Shown here piece by piece: positions 11,423-24,900 of a DNA stretch of 64,000 nt. The stretch comes from Aspidiotus rigidus (taxonomy: Eukaryota; Arthropoda; Insecta; Hemiptera; Diaspididae), in assembly GCA_035079385.1 (NCBI GenBank), contig JAVHKY010000084.1, forward strand, positions 126,501 through 190,500, written 5' to 3'. Numbering within the stretch: position 1 is the stretch's first letter; each line of letters starts with the position of its first letter. The position numbers and the translations under genes were made by a program. The notes below the pieces were generated by a model, which had not been told where the DNA came from, did no database searches, and saw only the letters and a list, made by a program, of their open reading frames with translations.

Positions 11423-14400
11423 GGATATGATAAATTAGAGGGAGACAGAACAGGAAATGTAGAAAACCGAGAAAAGAGGCGAGAAATGACGTTTATTAAT
11501 TTGCTTTACTGAAAACTATACGAATGTATTTGATCGAAAGATGAATTTTTATGACCAAAGTGTGAGCTTGTCCTCACAATGGCGCAAACTTTGGCAAGTG
11601 CATTGTAAACTAGTACAGGTATGAATTACTACCGTGATTACATTCATGTACTTAGGTATATTCTTCCATTGTTCTCCTTGTTTCAGTTTCTACTCATCAA
11701 CTTCTCCCGAGCTTTGGGGAAAGTCAAACTGGAAGTTAGGCCTTTATTCTTACCTCATCTTGTCCATTTGGTATCGTTGTTTTCACCCGCAGTTTATATG
11801 ATCAAATGGACTCAGCCAGAATGGAAGAATTTTGTTGAGCGCGCGGAGAAAGCTATTTCATCTTTTGAAGTTTTGGTTTCGAGGTCTGTTTTCCCATTTT
11901 TGTTTTTAGCAGCAACTAACGTAGAAAAGTAAGTATAGCTTACTAATTTTTTCAGATTTTATCATGATTTATTTTCGTTGCAGAGTCCATGACATATATG
12001 AGAACAGGATCATTCGAGTTCTCAATTCTATGAATTTCATTACACTTTTCGCTCTGCCAAAAGAAAATCCGTGGACTCTTGAACAGTTCATTGAAAAGAT
12101 GGAAGAAAAGACCACTCAAGCTGCATGCGTACGAAATTTTTTTTGTTTATTTTCATTCTGTTCAAACTGGGTATCCGTCCGGAACGCCAAAAACGCGCAT
12201 GTTTTGTTCAATACTTATGGTATTCCTGCCGAATACGGAAGAGGTTTCAAAACTACAGCGGTGTAAAGTGCCACTTATTAGTCAGGTGCCAATAAATTGG
12301 TGAACATTAAAAAATTTCAAAACTTCATAACTTGGCTAGGAGAGGGTTTGAACGTTTGATTTCTCGCCAGTGTGCAGCCAGCATCAGCGCAGCTATAGGT
12401 ATACTCTTATCATACTTAAATTATTATAATCAGCCGTTCAAGTGAATTGGTTATCTTCATTGGAGTTACGAGCTGTGAAAAAGTATGCACATTTTCGACC
12501 TGATAGGAATTTGTCATTTTGAAATGTCATAGTTCAACTGACGAAAATAAGAGCTTCGTGAACTTTTTGTGATTTCTTATTGGCATGGCGTATCAAAGAA
12601 TACATTTTAAGTAATTTACTGACGATTGAGTCTTTATTCACCGAATGTGGGTCCTGAGAATGGAAATATGAATTCAGTTCTCAGAGTAATTTTGCTTTTG
12701 AGTCATTGCTTCATTCTTGATTTGGATGGTAGCCTTGGGGTGGTTTGTTTTAAAGCTGCAGAACACATTGCAGTGATGGAATTCAACATTCAGTGAGAAA
12801 AATTCGACCAACGTTCAGCTTGATCAATGAATGGCCTATCATTTTTTTGACTGATCGTGATATCTTCTTAAATTTTTCCAATTTTTTTTTTAAATACCAA
12901 ACAATCGACCAATAACTGGCAATATTGGAATTTTCAATAATTCACAAATTATAATATTATGTACCTACATTAAACTATAATCAACGCGGCTGATTGAAAT
13001 GCTTTTCTAATAGCATGTACTACCGTATGCTACCATTGAAACAGAGAAATATTAACAACCATCAATTGGCAACAGTTGCTAATTATTTGTTTTTGGAAAC
13101 TTTGTAAAATACCTGAAGATCAGTCCAAGAAGGCAATACAAATTTTTCCTTTCCAATATTTTGAAGAAGGATGAACGTATTCATAATGGTATCAACCACT
13201 TCTTTCATTGTAACCGGACCCCCGCCCCACCCCCCCCCCCCCCCCAAAAAAAAATGGGACTAATAAGTGACATTTTACGTACGGGAGAAAATAGGAAAAT
13301 TTGGAATAACTGTTGAATGAGATGGAATTGAAGATTTGTCATCCCAGTTTGGATGCCGGAAAGCCTAAATCTGGTCTATTCGAGTGTTTTTTTTTTTTCA
13401 TCTCCCATATATACCGCTATAGTTTGGATAATATTTAATTCTTACAATAATCCCCGCTACAGCGCAACGCTAGCGCAGTCCGGTTTGAATCCAAATTCAA
13501 CTTTGGAAAAAAACTCGCATATTCATATCACAAATAGTACACAGAACCGAACATTTTCTAGTCGGTACCTACGTATTGGATGGGTTGTTCATTGAGGGTA
13601 TGCTACAAAAATGCGTGTACTATTTCCAATCCGTACAGTCTCGGGTTCGGAACGCACGTAATGCATATATAGGTACAAACTTTGTAATATACATACCTAC
13701 CGGTATTATATTATATAACATAAATTTTTACACAAGAGATACAGAGTATAGGAGGGTTGCAAACTATTATAAATACTTACACAACGACCCCATACTGCAC
13801 TTATGTACCAAGGTTTTTCAAAGATTATATATAATATCTACCTATTGCTTTCAGGAAATAAGTCGAAAAAGTTTGATGATTGAAGAAGCAGTCGAGGATA
13901 TTTTGACTTTGGTTGAGAGTGTATTTAAAGAGAACGATGTAATGTCTCATCAGATATTCACAGTTCCCAAAGACGATCCCAGTGACGGTAAAAGCTATCA
14001 AAAATAATAATTTTTTCAATTTCAAAGAAGTTGAATAATAATAATAATAATAATATAATATAGGTACCTTACTGATGAAATTTTTGTTTAGAGTATGGAG
14101 ATTCTATAATGCGGGGTAGAACGGTTTCAGCTGTGCCGCAGACACTTCAACAGGATTGGAATGTGATATGCGAATGTTTTGACCGACCTTATTCATTACT
14201 GTTCACCACAAATAGTATGTCAAAAATTATGAGCGAAGTGGTGGCAAACGCTGTAACAGAAATTCGACGATTCTACTGCCGGAAGGTGATTGATGTATTG
14301 GTCAGAATTACAAAACAATCAATCGACGAGCTCTGGAAGAAATTCACTTTGGTTCCAATCAAAGGTGTGCAACACGAGTTTCACGATGTATAAAATTGAT

Positions 14401-15072
14401 TTTGTAAAAATAAGAAAATAATTCAAACTGATCACTGTAGAGTACATGTATACTTATCGAACGGCGCGTATAGAAAAGCTCTGTATTCCTAGTTATTATC
14501 TATTTATTTTCATTTTCAGTTTTTTTTTTTAATGAGAGTATTTTATTACCTTGCAGATGATATACCGATGTTTCAGTTGACGGCCTCTTTGAAAATACCA
14601 TCCATCATTCTTAGTCCAACTTTAGATGATGTTCAAGATAGTTTGTTGACCGCTGGCAAGTACATGACTAGTGTGTCGAAAGGAGTGGCGCAATGGACTG
14701 CTGGGAAAGTGCATAAGGTGCCTTCGCTCATATTTTCTAAACGTTTATCTATGCTATTATGCTATAATTGAATCAGATCACATTTAAAAGAGTCGAATCT
14801 GTAGGTTTAAATATTTACCTATATTTGTTGGTTACTTGTGGTGAGCAAAGAGCTACTGCAGAAGATACAGAAAATTTACAAAAACACTTTGAAATAGGGC
14901 AAACTGATTTTGAGGACACCTAAATATAGACCCGCGAGATAGTGGTACATAAAAACAAAGAACAACAAGAATTTGTTTACAAAAGTTGTGATCAACTGTA
15001 AGATTTTTGCTTTGAAAATGTATGTTTTGATACCAAAACTTATCTTTTACCTATTCAATTGCATTTAGCCTA

Positions 15073-15103
<31 letters not shown>

Positions 15104-18100
15104 TATACCTACATATCGGATTGGCCTCTAGAGGTCCCTATACTCATGTACTTACACATACCTACCTATTTAGTGTATGATTTTATAACACCCAATTTCC
15201 GTGCTTCTCGTGTCCGTTCCATTTGTGTGTGTCCCTGTGCTTCTTCCTTTTTCTTTTTTCTGTCGTGTACTTTGCATGTAGACGAGATGGGCGATGATGT
15301 TAGATCTGTGGTGGCATCATAGTGAGAACCAGAACAACGTGATACAAAAACTTAACAGATCTGTCATACAGGACTCAAAACTAAATATTGTGTTGCCGGA
15401 AAATCCACGTAGTCGCAGACGCAGACTGTATAAGTTGGCCTCGGAGCCGAAATCAAAATTTCCCTATCAGCCAAAAAATTTTCATGTTCAAATAATTGAA
15501 AACAAGGAAGTAGTCAAATCTTTAACATTGCTGTCTACGTGCACGAGTCATATCAAGACGGTAAGAGAATAATATACCTAGCTAATTTTGTGGTTTCTTC
15601 ATCAAGAACTCTATCGGCACGAATTTGCGATTTTGTGCGGTTTATGCGGTGATCTGAACCAGGATATTATCCGTATTTTCAAATATGCCTAATATTGCTT
15701 TTTGGTATTTGGTATGGCCTTAGCACAACTGTGATCGGTGCGGACGTATTGATCAAAATTCCTTTCGAATTCCATGCGCGTAAACTTGAAAATCGTAGGG
15801 TCAGGTGCATCACTCATTAGGTAGGTACGTGCGCAGCTCAAATTCGTGCTGATGATTCAACAATATAAACTATACAAATAGGTACTTACTTGATTACCCT
15901 GTAGTCCTGCACCTGTGCAACGTTGTATTTAACGACCCACGAAACGTTTTCAAATTTAACAATTATCAGACTCATACCTCTATTGTAAATAATAACTTTT
16001 ATGATTTTACCTAGGCCTATTATGAACCTGTTCCTTCTGTTCATCTTCCCATAATTACGACCATCTATTCAATGCGACCAACATTGAAGACTTGGGAGGA
16101 AGTTATAATGATGAGTATGACTCGCCTGTTGTAGGAGCTGAAAAGATATCTTGGTCAGTGGATTCATTTTGAAATGTTATGGAAAGATTCTGCTCCAGAA
16201 AAGAAAGACTTGACTACAATAAATTTGGTCGACTCAGAGATTGCTCATATTCAACATCTTGAATTAGAATCAGAACTGAAGATACAACCTGATAAGATAA
16301 TTTTCGGCGGATGTTTCATCATTTCTTTTGGTAAGCTTGCAAAGAGTTAGTTTTTTCTCGATTCCTTTCAGTTTCATAAATTTATACTCAAGAGACTCAC
16401 ATGCAGCAAATAACCTCCAAGTTTATTACTTGTGTCTAAAAGTCTCGCTCTCTTTCTTATTGAATCTTGAAGATACTACGTACTCTCAGGTACTGCGTCA
16501 GTTTTGTGGGAAGTCCACGGGTTATTTTTGTATATACTTTACAGCAGGTCTGGAAGAAGTTTTTGTGAGTTGTCAACCAAATTATTTCACGTAAACGTCT
16601 GTATTTAAACTCGAAAATTGGATACATAAAACTTGAATAGTCTCTATAAATTAATCCAGAGCAATTGGTTTAAATACTCTCTCTTGTGAACACAATGATG
16701 TTGAATACACATCAGTTAAAATACCAATATAGTTACCAAAGTTCCTCCTAAAAATCTGAGATTGGGCTCATTCGAAAGGAAATTACAGGGGTTACAATTT
16801 TTGTTCTCTTCAATTTTTCATAAAAATCAGTAAAACTCGAGTCATTACGATAATTTAATTTTTAAAACTGCGCCACTCAATGCATTTGAACGGTTGGAAC
16901 AACGCGCGTGCGCTTAGGTCTACTTGTAAGGTACAGCGAGAAGCAGTTTCAGTAATCGATAATGCCCGTTTCTTCCTAATTTTTTCGCCCCCTACTCCAC
17001 CTTGAGGGAGTCAGAACATCGAAATTTATTCAAAAACCTGACCCAAATAAAACGAAATTTTTCAAAAAAAATTCCAAGTTGATAGGAGACGCCGTTTGAA
17101 AGTTATGGACGAACATACGTACAGACAGACAAACCCTCTACTTTATATATTAGATACAATCACGAAAGATTTTTACTTTAACGAAATTTTTTGGACTATA
17201 AGAGGGTAGCCTACCAATAGTCTCGTATTTCATGCCAAGGAGCGAAAGCGACGTTTTGAATGACGAGTTCGGCGTTCGCGAAGCGAGGCGAAGCCGAGCC
17301 GAACGAGCCGAACGAGTCATTCAAGTCGCTCGCTCATTGTCTTGGAAGATATTTTTTAAAACGAACAATGCGAAAGCGCTTTTCGCGTGCTGTTTTGAAG
17401 GCGCGAGATCATTCGTTTCGCAGATTGATGCTCTCTGTTAGAACCACTTTTGTCACGTTTTCACTGTTCAATATCGTATTATCATATTCATACCACTCGT
17501 TCAAGGCCATACTCGTTTATGCTTCACCGATGCATTTAGCATACGCATACCACTCATTCAAGACCACTCGTGCGTGTTTTTTGTCGGTGTTTGTTCAAGG
17601 AGACATTTGTTCGTCAATAAAATTCGTCTTTTCTTCGTTTATAACATCAAATTCTCATTGGCACATGATTTTGATAGTGTCCATTATTGTGTTACTGATA
17701 AGAGCGGCGAGCACAGCGAGCGAGCCATTGATTATTGCCGAGCGGACGGAAAAGTAAATTGAGCGGCCAGAAAAGTTAATTCAGCGGCCGGAAAAGTGAT
17801 TTCTCATGTCTTCTAACCGTGCAAAACTCGTTTTCTAAGCATAAAGCTAACGCGCCTGCAAACGAATGCTTTCGCGCCTCAAAACAGCACGCAAAAAGCG
17901 CACTTTCGGGTTGTAAGTTTTGAAAAGATTGTTTTCAACGCTTCAACTTCCATTTGCAGACCGTTTAAAGCACGCTCTCCTGAGTGAGATTAAATCTTGC
18001 AATAATCGTATCGGACGAACTTTAAGGAAAAAGTATCGGCGAGAAATGGAATACGTGTATGCATTGATCAGTGAAATGGAACGTAAATTGGAAAGACAAA

Positions 18101-18540
18101 TCCGTGATCTAGATGATGTCCGTTTAATAATGGATATGTTGAAAAAGATTCGCGAACAAGAAATTGATATGGAATTGAAAATTGAACCGATTGAAGTAAG
18201 TACCTCGAATGGAGTTGTGTTTTTTCCCTCATTTGTGGAACCCAATTAGTCATTGCGTCTATATATATATATGTAAAATTCAGACACGAATTTTACGAGC
18301 AAGCGAGCTTCGCTCGATTACCCGCCTACTTCACCGATAAGCCGTTTCCTTATCTTGGGTGGAGAATGGAATCTTTGTTGTAGATATTGCTGTAGATATT
18401 TAGTCAGTTTGAGTAATACACCGCGTAGAATACGATCGTGTTTATCGATTCTTCGCGACTAGAAATATTGAAGCATCGGTAAAAGTACCATACGTATTTT
18501 GTTTAATACATTAATAAGAAAATTATCTTTACTGTGTCGT

Positions 18541-18609
<69 letters not shown>

Positions 18610-18808
18610 AATGCACGCATTCTTTTTGTCTTCTACTACTCGCAGGTTTCTTTCTGCATGTAGACTTTATTAGGTAGGTATTTCGATAGTTATCTGGTTA
18701 TCTTCCGAGAGCAGTCAGCTGACCTGCATTTCCTACGGGACTCTCGACTTTTTGTTTCGATTCAGTGTTTACACTGCATCGACATGATTTGTTAAGATTT
18801 CACGATCT

Positions 18809-18903
<95 letters not shown>

Positions 18904-21900
18904 TATACGAGAAAAGGTCAATTTTTAAGAATTTTGAATATAATTTCAGCTACGTATATTCCTCCATTTTAAACTTGTGTTTCCGTAAGAATTTCATCGA
19001 CTTCACTCTTTTGTGTAAGAATTATATGGTATTACACCCATCACAAAATGGATCGGGAGACAGGGGATCGTGGATTTTCTCGAAGTTTTGGAGACTCTAG
19101 ACTGTAAAGCGTATAGACCTCCAGAAGGACGACCACAATGGCAAACCAAAACTTATGTTCTAATCATTCAGAATCAGCTATATCAATTTTATCCTCCTTG
19201 TAAGTTATTTGGTTACAGTGAAGAATCCCACTACCTCCAAATTTCTTATATAATATTACCTATAATATGTAAACAATTCAACTCGTCGAAACGATTCCAA
19301 ATTATATGTATTTATTGACCTGAGATTTTTTTGCTGAGAAATTGTAAAAAAAAGTTGCGCGAAATCAGCAAAATTTAGAACGCCACGCCGTAGTTGTCAT
19401 ACGTATACAAATAGGTACATTATATTATTATTATGCGCGAGTAAAGAAAGGTACAACGCGACTATAGTGTAGCCATGTTATGAGTGGCAAAGAGTACGAG
19501 TATATTCTGTTTGCCCAATGAATTAGATTTTTTGGTATTTGTGGCCGGGCAACTTCTCTCACGTCACAAGGTACTTCAGGTACCGAAAGGTCCAATTTAT
19601 GTTGTGACGTCACTCCCAGCACTTTTCGCGAATAAAGTATACTAGGGTAATTGGAATACGTGCGTCTACAAATCTCACCGGAAGAGGGAGAAAAAATACA
19701 GGGCCGGATGCCAGAATATTTTTTTATTTTATTTTTTTTTTTTGTATGAGGCTTCAGTGTACAATTGTACATACTTGCTACATCAAAGTATTATGAGAGT
19801 CGCTGACTACGGTACCAGTAAATAATAAAGAGAATAATGCATATGATTTTCATGAATAGAAATCCTGTGATACGGGTACCTAATTTCGATTAAAATTATA
19901 TTACCGTATTCGCTCGAATATAAGACGCACTTTTTTTTTCACTTTTTGAGGGTCAAAAATCAGGGTGCGTCTTATAATCGAACCATACTTTGAAAAAAAG
20001 TGACGAAAATCGCCGGTTCCTGTACATTCAATATATTTTATAGATAGGCACATTAATTTACCATAAAATCCTGCACAAACATGACGACCACTTATAATTC
20101 TTGGCATACTCAGTTTTTTTCACGTCATCAATGTGCACATTATTTTGTTCAACGAACACACCTCATAATGATTACCTTAATAATGCATTTACCTAAAAAG
20201 TTATCGGTATGCCATTTTTATAGTTATTTTCATCCTAATTAAACGTATTTTTGATACATTTATCTACTTCTTCAGCCCGCGTCTGATAATCGAACCAAAA
20301 AAAAAAAAAAACTGAAAAATCATGTCCAAATTTCAGGTGCGTCTTATATTCGAGCGAATACGGTATTTTGAAAATGATAAGGTTAAATGTTGGGGGGAAG
20401 GGGTTAGCTATGGAGAAATGAATAATATGATAGGGGATAGTTGATTCAACTTGAGGTGATTGAATAATTCTGTCTTCAGAGGAAGGATGAGAAAATTATG
20501 TCGGCAGACTGAGGGTGCGTAGGTTGGAAGCTGAGTGAATTGAGCTGTGAATACAAGAAAATTGACAATGAGAGTTTGGAGGCGGCATCCAAACGGGAGG
20601 AGGGGTTACCAGCTGCAACGCAGAGGCTGCGAGTATGGACTAGAACGGTATTAGGGCTTGATTTACTTCAGAAGCGAATACATTGAGTTACGGAAGAAAG
20701 TTGTACGGTTTATGATTAACTTTGGCCGCAAAGACAATCGTATCATGTTCCGGGGATTGATGTTGACGCGGAAGCCATTGGAAGGAGACAGATGTAGAAA
20801 TTTATGGTGGTTGCAGGAGTAAATGAATGCGTTGATTTTGGAAATTAGTCGAATACGAGCCCTGTATAACCAGGAGAGATGAAAACAAGTCAGTTGACAA
20901 TGGATATTTGAGCTAGGCTAAAAGATGAAGGTGAGAAAGATGGGGGTACATGGCGTTTTGTTTGGTAGTGAGAATGAAGGCAGAATTTTTCAATCAACGA
21001 CTAATTGTGACTCGTTGGATCGAGTACGCGTATCCTGTTTTGGGTCCAAATTTAGATTCGTCAGTAAAATAGGGCCGGTGCGTCGGAAAGTTGGTATACA
21101 GATAATTCTTAAGCAAAAACTAGGCTAACTTCACCCTTTATTTTCAAAAAACATTCACGACGTTTCGAATGAGGATAAAGAACGGTTACTCGTTCGAAAC
21201 GTCGTGAATGTTTTTTGAAAATAAAGGGTGAAGTTAGCCTAGTTTTTGCTTAAGAGTTAACGTATACTTCACCGATAAAATTTAAATCTGTTTATACAGA
21301 TAATGTTTCTAATGAGTTGTCGGTAAATAGTGTAGTGAGTTTGGCGAGGACCAGCTAGATCGAGTCGAATATTTAGGGAAGGTGTTAGCTATGGAGAAAT
21401 GGATGATATGGTAGGGGGTACATGGTTCAACTTGAGATGATTGAATATCAATTCAGATTCAAGAGGATGGATGAGAGAATTATATACGGGTGCGTAAATT
21501 GGAAGCTGAGTGAATTGAGCTGTGGATACAAGAGAATTGGCAGTGAGAGTTGAGAAGCAGCATTTGAGGGAGGATTACGAGCTTCAACGCAGAGGCTGAG
21601 AGTGAGGCTAGATCGTTGTGCGCTGAGGGCTTGATTTACTTCAAAATCGAATAATTATATTGACAGACAGAAAAGAGTTGTAAGATAAAAATTTGTTGAG
21701 TTTTTACGTTGTATACTGAATAGTGGATGGAAGAGAAGAAAAGTCTTCAGTGGGTGGTTAGTGCTTAATATTAGGAAAGAATATGATCAACCACATGATG
21801 TGATCTTCTGCAGATTAATTTTTTTTTTTTTGGTAAGTGAGATATCACACGGACAAGTCGGATATTGACAATTATAATAAGTTTACAATCAACAATAGGT

Positions 21901-24900
21901 TAATAAATATAGTTCTGTGTAACAATGCGGACCGTAGAGTCACGAGTTAAGTAAGAGTGAATGTGTGTGGGTGTGGAATAGTTTAATTTTTATAGATCCA
22001 GTGAGTTGAGAAAATTTCTCAGGGTATGGTATCAATCAGAGAACATACCGAATGAGCATTACGGGCAATTTCTGCTTGTAATTAATAGGGAATTTGAAGG
22101 TACAGTAGTAGTATTCTTTACCTTATCCCCAACGCAATATAATTTTCAGGAAGTTCAAAATAAATTATTGTAGACATCGGGTCTTCAAAGACCGATTAAT
22201 GAAGCCTTACTCTTCCTCTTTAGTTTGTTTGATTTGAAAGAAACATTCCTGCGCGCATAGAAATACCAAATACCTACGCAGTAAATTGCGTGATGTATAT
22301 GTCGTAGCCCTTTTGTAAATTTAGCCACTTTTCAAAAATCCTAGCCCGTTTACATAACGCCGCCTTTTTGTAAAAAAAACATTGCGATCTGAATCAGACT
22401 GAAAATTTTTAGACTTTTTGTAATGAGGCTGCCACTCGCTAGCCTTATTGTCGTCGACTGAATCACAAGAAGCTAACCTAAACCAGTCGTATTACAAACG
22501 GACTAAGACGTCATAGCCTGTATGTAAATAGTCAACCAACCGTATCATGAACCATAGCCGTATCATGAATCATGCTTGGAAGTTCAGTCACAGTGACCGC
22601 GCCCAAAGTTGACAGAGGACCGCTCGATGCACGAAATATCGAGGGGATAGTTATGGATTGCCGAAATGATGTGTATAGCATAGGCACTGAAGCCGGTATG
22701 ATCAAAAATTGGCTCCCACGCAGTGAACTCCAACCCTCTGCGGCTACATATTCAAAAGTAGTACCTCCCGAGGAAAAAATTTCACTACGCGAAGCTGCAG
22801 CGAGCCAGTCCCCGTTCGGTAGTTAAGGTTTTAAACATTGCCAGTGCCGCGCATCTAAGAGTATTTGTAGGACTCGAAGATGTGCTTGTTTTAAGAGTAA
22901 CCTCCAATGAAATTCTCGATGTCATTCGAATGTGACATGCTCTAATAAATAGAGTACCTATCAATAATTATTTGTTTTTGCTTTTTAAATTTCCTCGACG
23001 ATTTTTTGATATTTGTATTGTAATACCTGTACGTTATTAATGCAATGGGAACGACAATGTAACAACTTTTGTTACTTAAAATTATAGATATTTTGGCTTA
23101 ATTTGAATCATTTACATACAGGCTATGACGTCTTAGTCCGTTTGTAATACGACTGGTTTAGGTTAACTCTTTGTGATTAAAATAGTACGACGACAATAAG
23201 GCTAGAGAATGGCAGCCTCATTACAAAAAGTCTAAAAATTTTCAGTCTGATTGAGATCGCAATGTTTTGTTTACAAAAAGGCGGCGTTATGTAAACGGGC
23301 TAGGATTTTCGCAAAGTGGCTAAATTTACAAAAGGGCTACGACATATATATATATAAGATATTAATAGTCTTAAGATATCTCAGAAGTTTCCTCTGTGAT
23401 AGAATTCCAATGTTAACATCTCAAATAATACTCCTCTCATGAACTAATTGTAAAAGGAGGAAATTACTGCGTTTCCTTGTTTCTGATAGCCGATAACAAT
23501 GCAATGTAGGTAGGTACCAATGAATGAGTACAATTTTTTTCCTACGAGACTTTCTTCCTGGACGACTACCTGTAATCTTACCGGGTAGTACCCATCTAAT
23601 TTCCCTACAATTAATGAATCTAATGCTTGTGGAGCTCATGGACAATGCCTTCAAAATAACTCGACGACGGTATTTCTGAAAGAATTCATTTTCTTCGTCG
23701 CTAAGCATGTTGAAGAAAAACATTTACAGTCATATAAGTAGGTATATAACAAAAAACATACCTAACCCAAATTGATTTTACTTTTGTTTCTTGCTCAGGA
23801 AGCGTTTAATTTGATAACAAAATTAGATTTACCACTTGATCAAGAGGATCTAGAGCAAGTTGACAATTTACGTTATGTGTGGCAACGATTATTGGCCAGA
23901 GCTATGGACGTGAATGTGTTGCTCCTTACTATGCAACCTCACTTTGAAGATGAACTACAACGCAATATGAGTAAATTTCGAAAAGATTCCGATGAGTATT
24001 GCCATCAATATCAGACAACGGGTCCAATGATGGCTGGACTCCTACCACGGGAAGCTTCGGATCGATTGATTTTGTTTCAGGTAATTTTGAAGTAATTTTC
24101 CAAAAATTTCGGCAAAACAAAAACTGATTGTTAATAATACTTACCATAGCTATAACAGAAAAACCAGCCGCTAATCTCTTATTCTATTAGTCAAGTTAAA
24201 TTGAACATAGACGTCAATTTTTTCTCCTCTACTTGAAGAAAATCCGTTTTTCTTATGTTTTTGCTAACCGCACAGCCTACAACAAAATTATACCTCGCAA
24301 TATGACACTATAATTTTTGCGTCGCATAGAATTTAAAAGAGAACAATATAACTCATTAAAAATCGAGCAAACCCGTGAAAATGATCGTACAATAGTCGTC
24401 AGGGGCGGGGTGGTGGAGAGTGTACATACCTATGCGATAAGCTAGCACAACTGTGATTGCGGGTACCTTGGGATAAGAAAAGAACGCGACATTTACTACA
24501 TCTACTTCAGCCTAATCGAGATAAGTATAAATTCAGATCAACTAGGTACTGAACACACGTATAATGTATGACGAACGCTGACGCTGATTCCGACTAAGAA
24601 GACATAAATTTCATCAGCACTCTACACATATAATCTACCAATTATATCGTTCATTGAAAATGATCAAAATGTTCTACGAGTATATCTGTAAAATGGAATA
24701 TTATTTGTATACGCAGGTATCTACGTACTTACGGCGATGTCAAAACGATAAAAAATTGAGAATTTTATGCATTGATTTTATATTTTTAAAACATTTATTT
24801 TGAACCTAGTCTCACGCTCATCAACACTTTCTGTTACATACCATTTTTGCGCATAATCAAGCTGAATTAGGTAGGTCTATGAACAAATCTTGACTTGAAT

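Larger units (their letters stand above)
16331..17959. other. Intron 8, built mostly from two interspersed repeats
   Basis: 1.6 kb holding a Helitron-like end (16680-17154, minus) and repeat family A (17225-17925). Little unique intron sequence is left. Confidence 0.7.

Noticed and set aside
16016..16134. In-frame extension upstream of dynein exon 8 containing a TAG, suggesting a broken dynein gene
   Set aside because: Using acceptor GTTGTAG (16131-16134) removes it, keeps phase 0 from exon 7 and gives a normal dynein sequence ([13 protein letters not shown]).
18765..19100. 111-codon ORF with a long Ile-Tyr run
   Set aside because: Translation of a TA microsatellite.
19070..19318. Open stretch that could be an extra exon
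   Set aside because: No dynein similarity, and exons 9 and 10 already join into the conserved IEPIE-EAFNL sequence.
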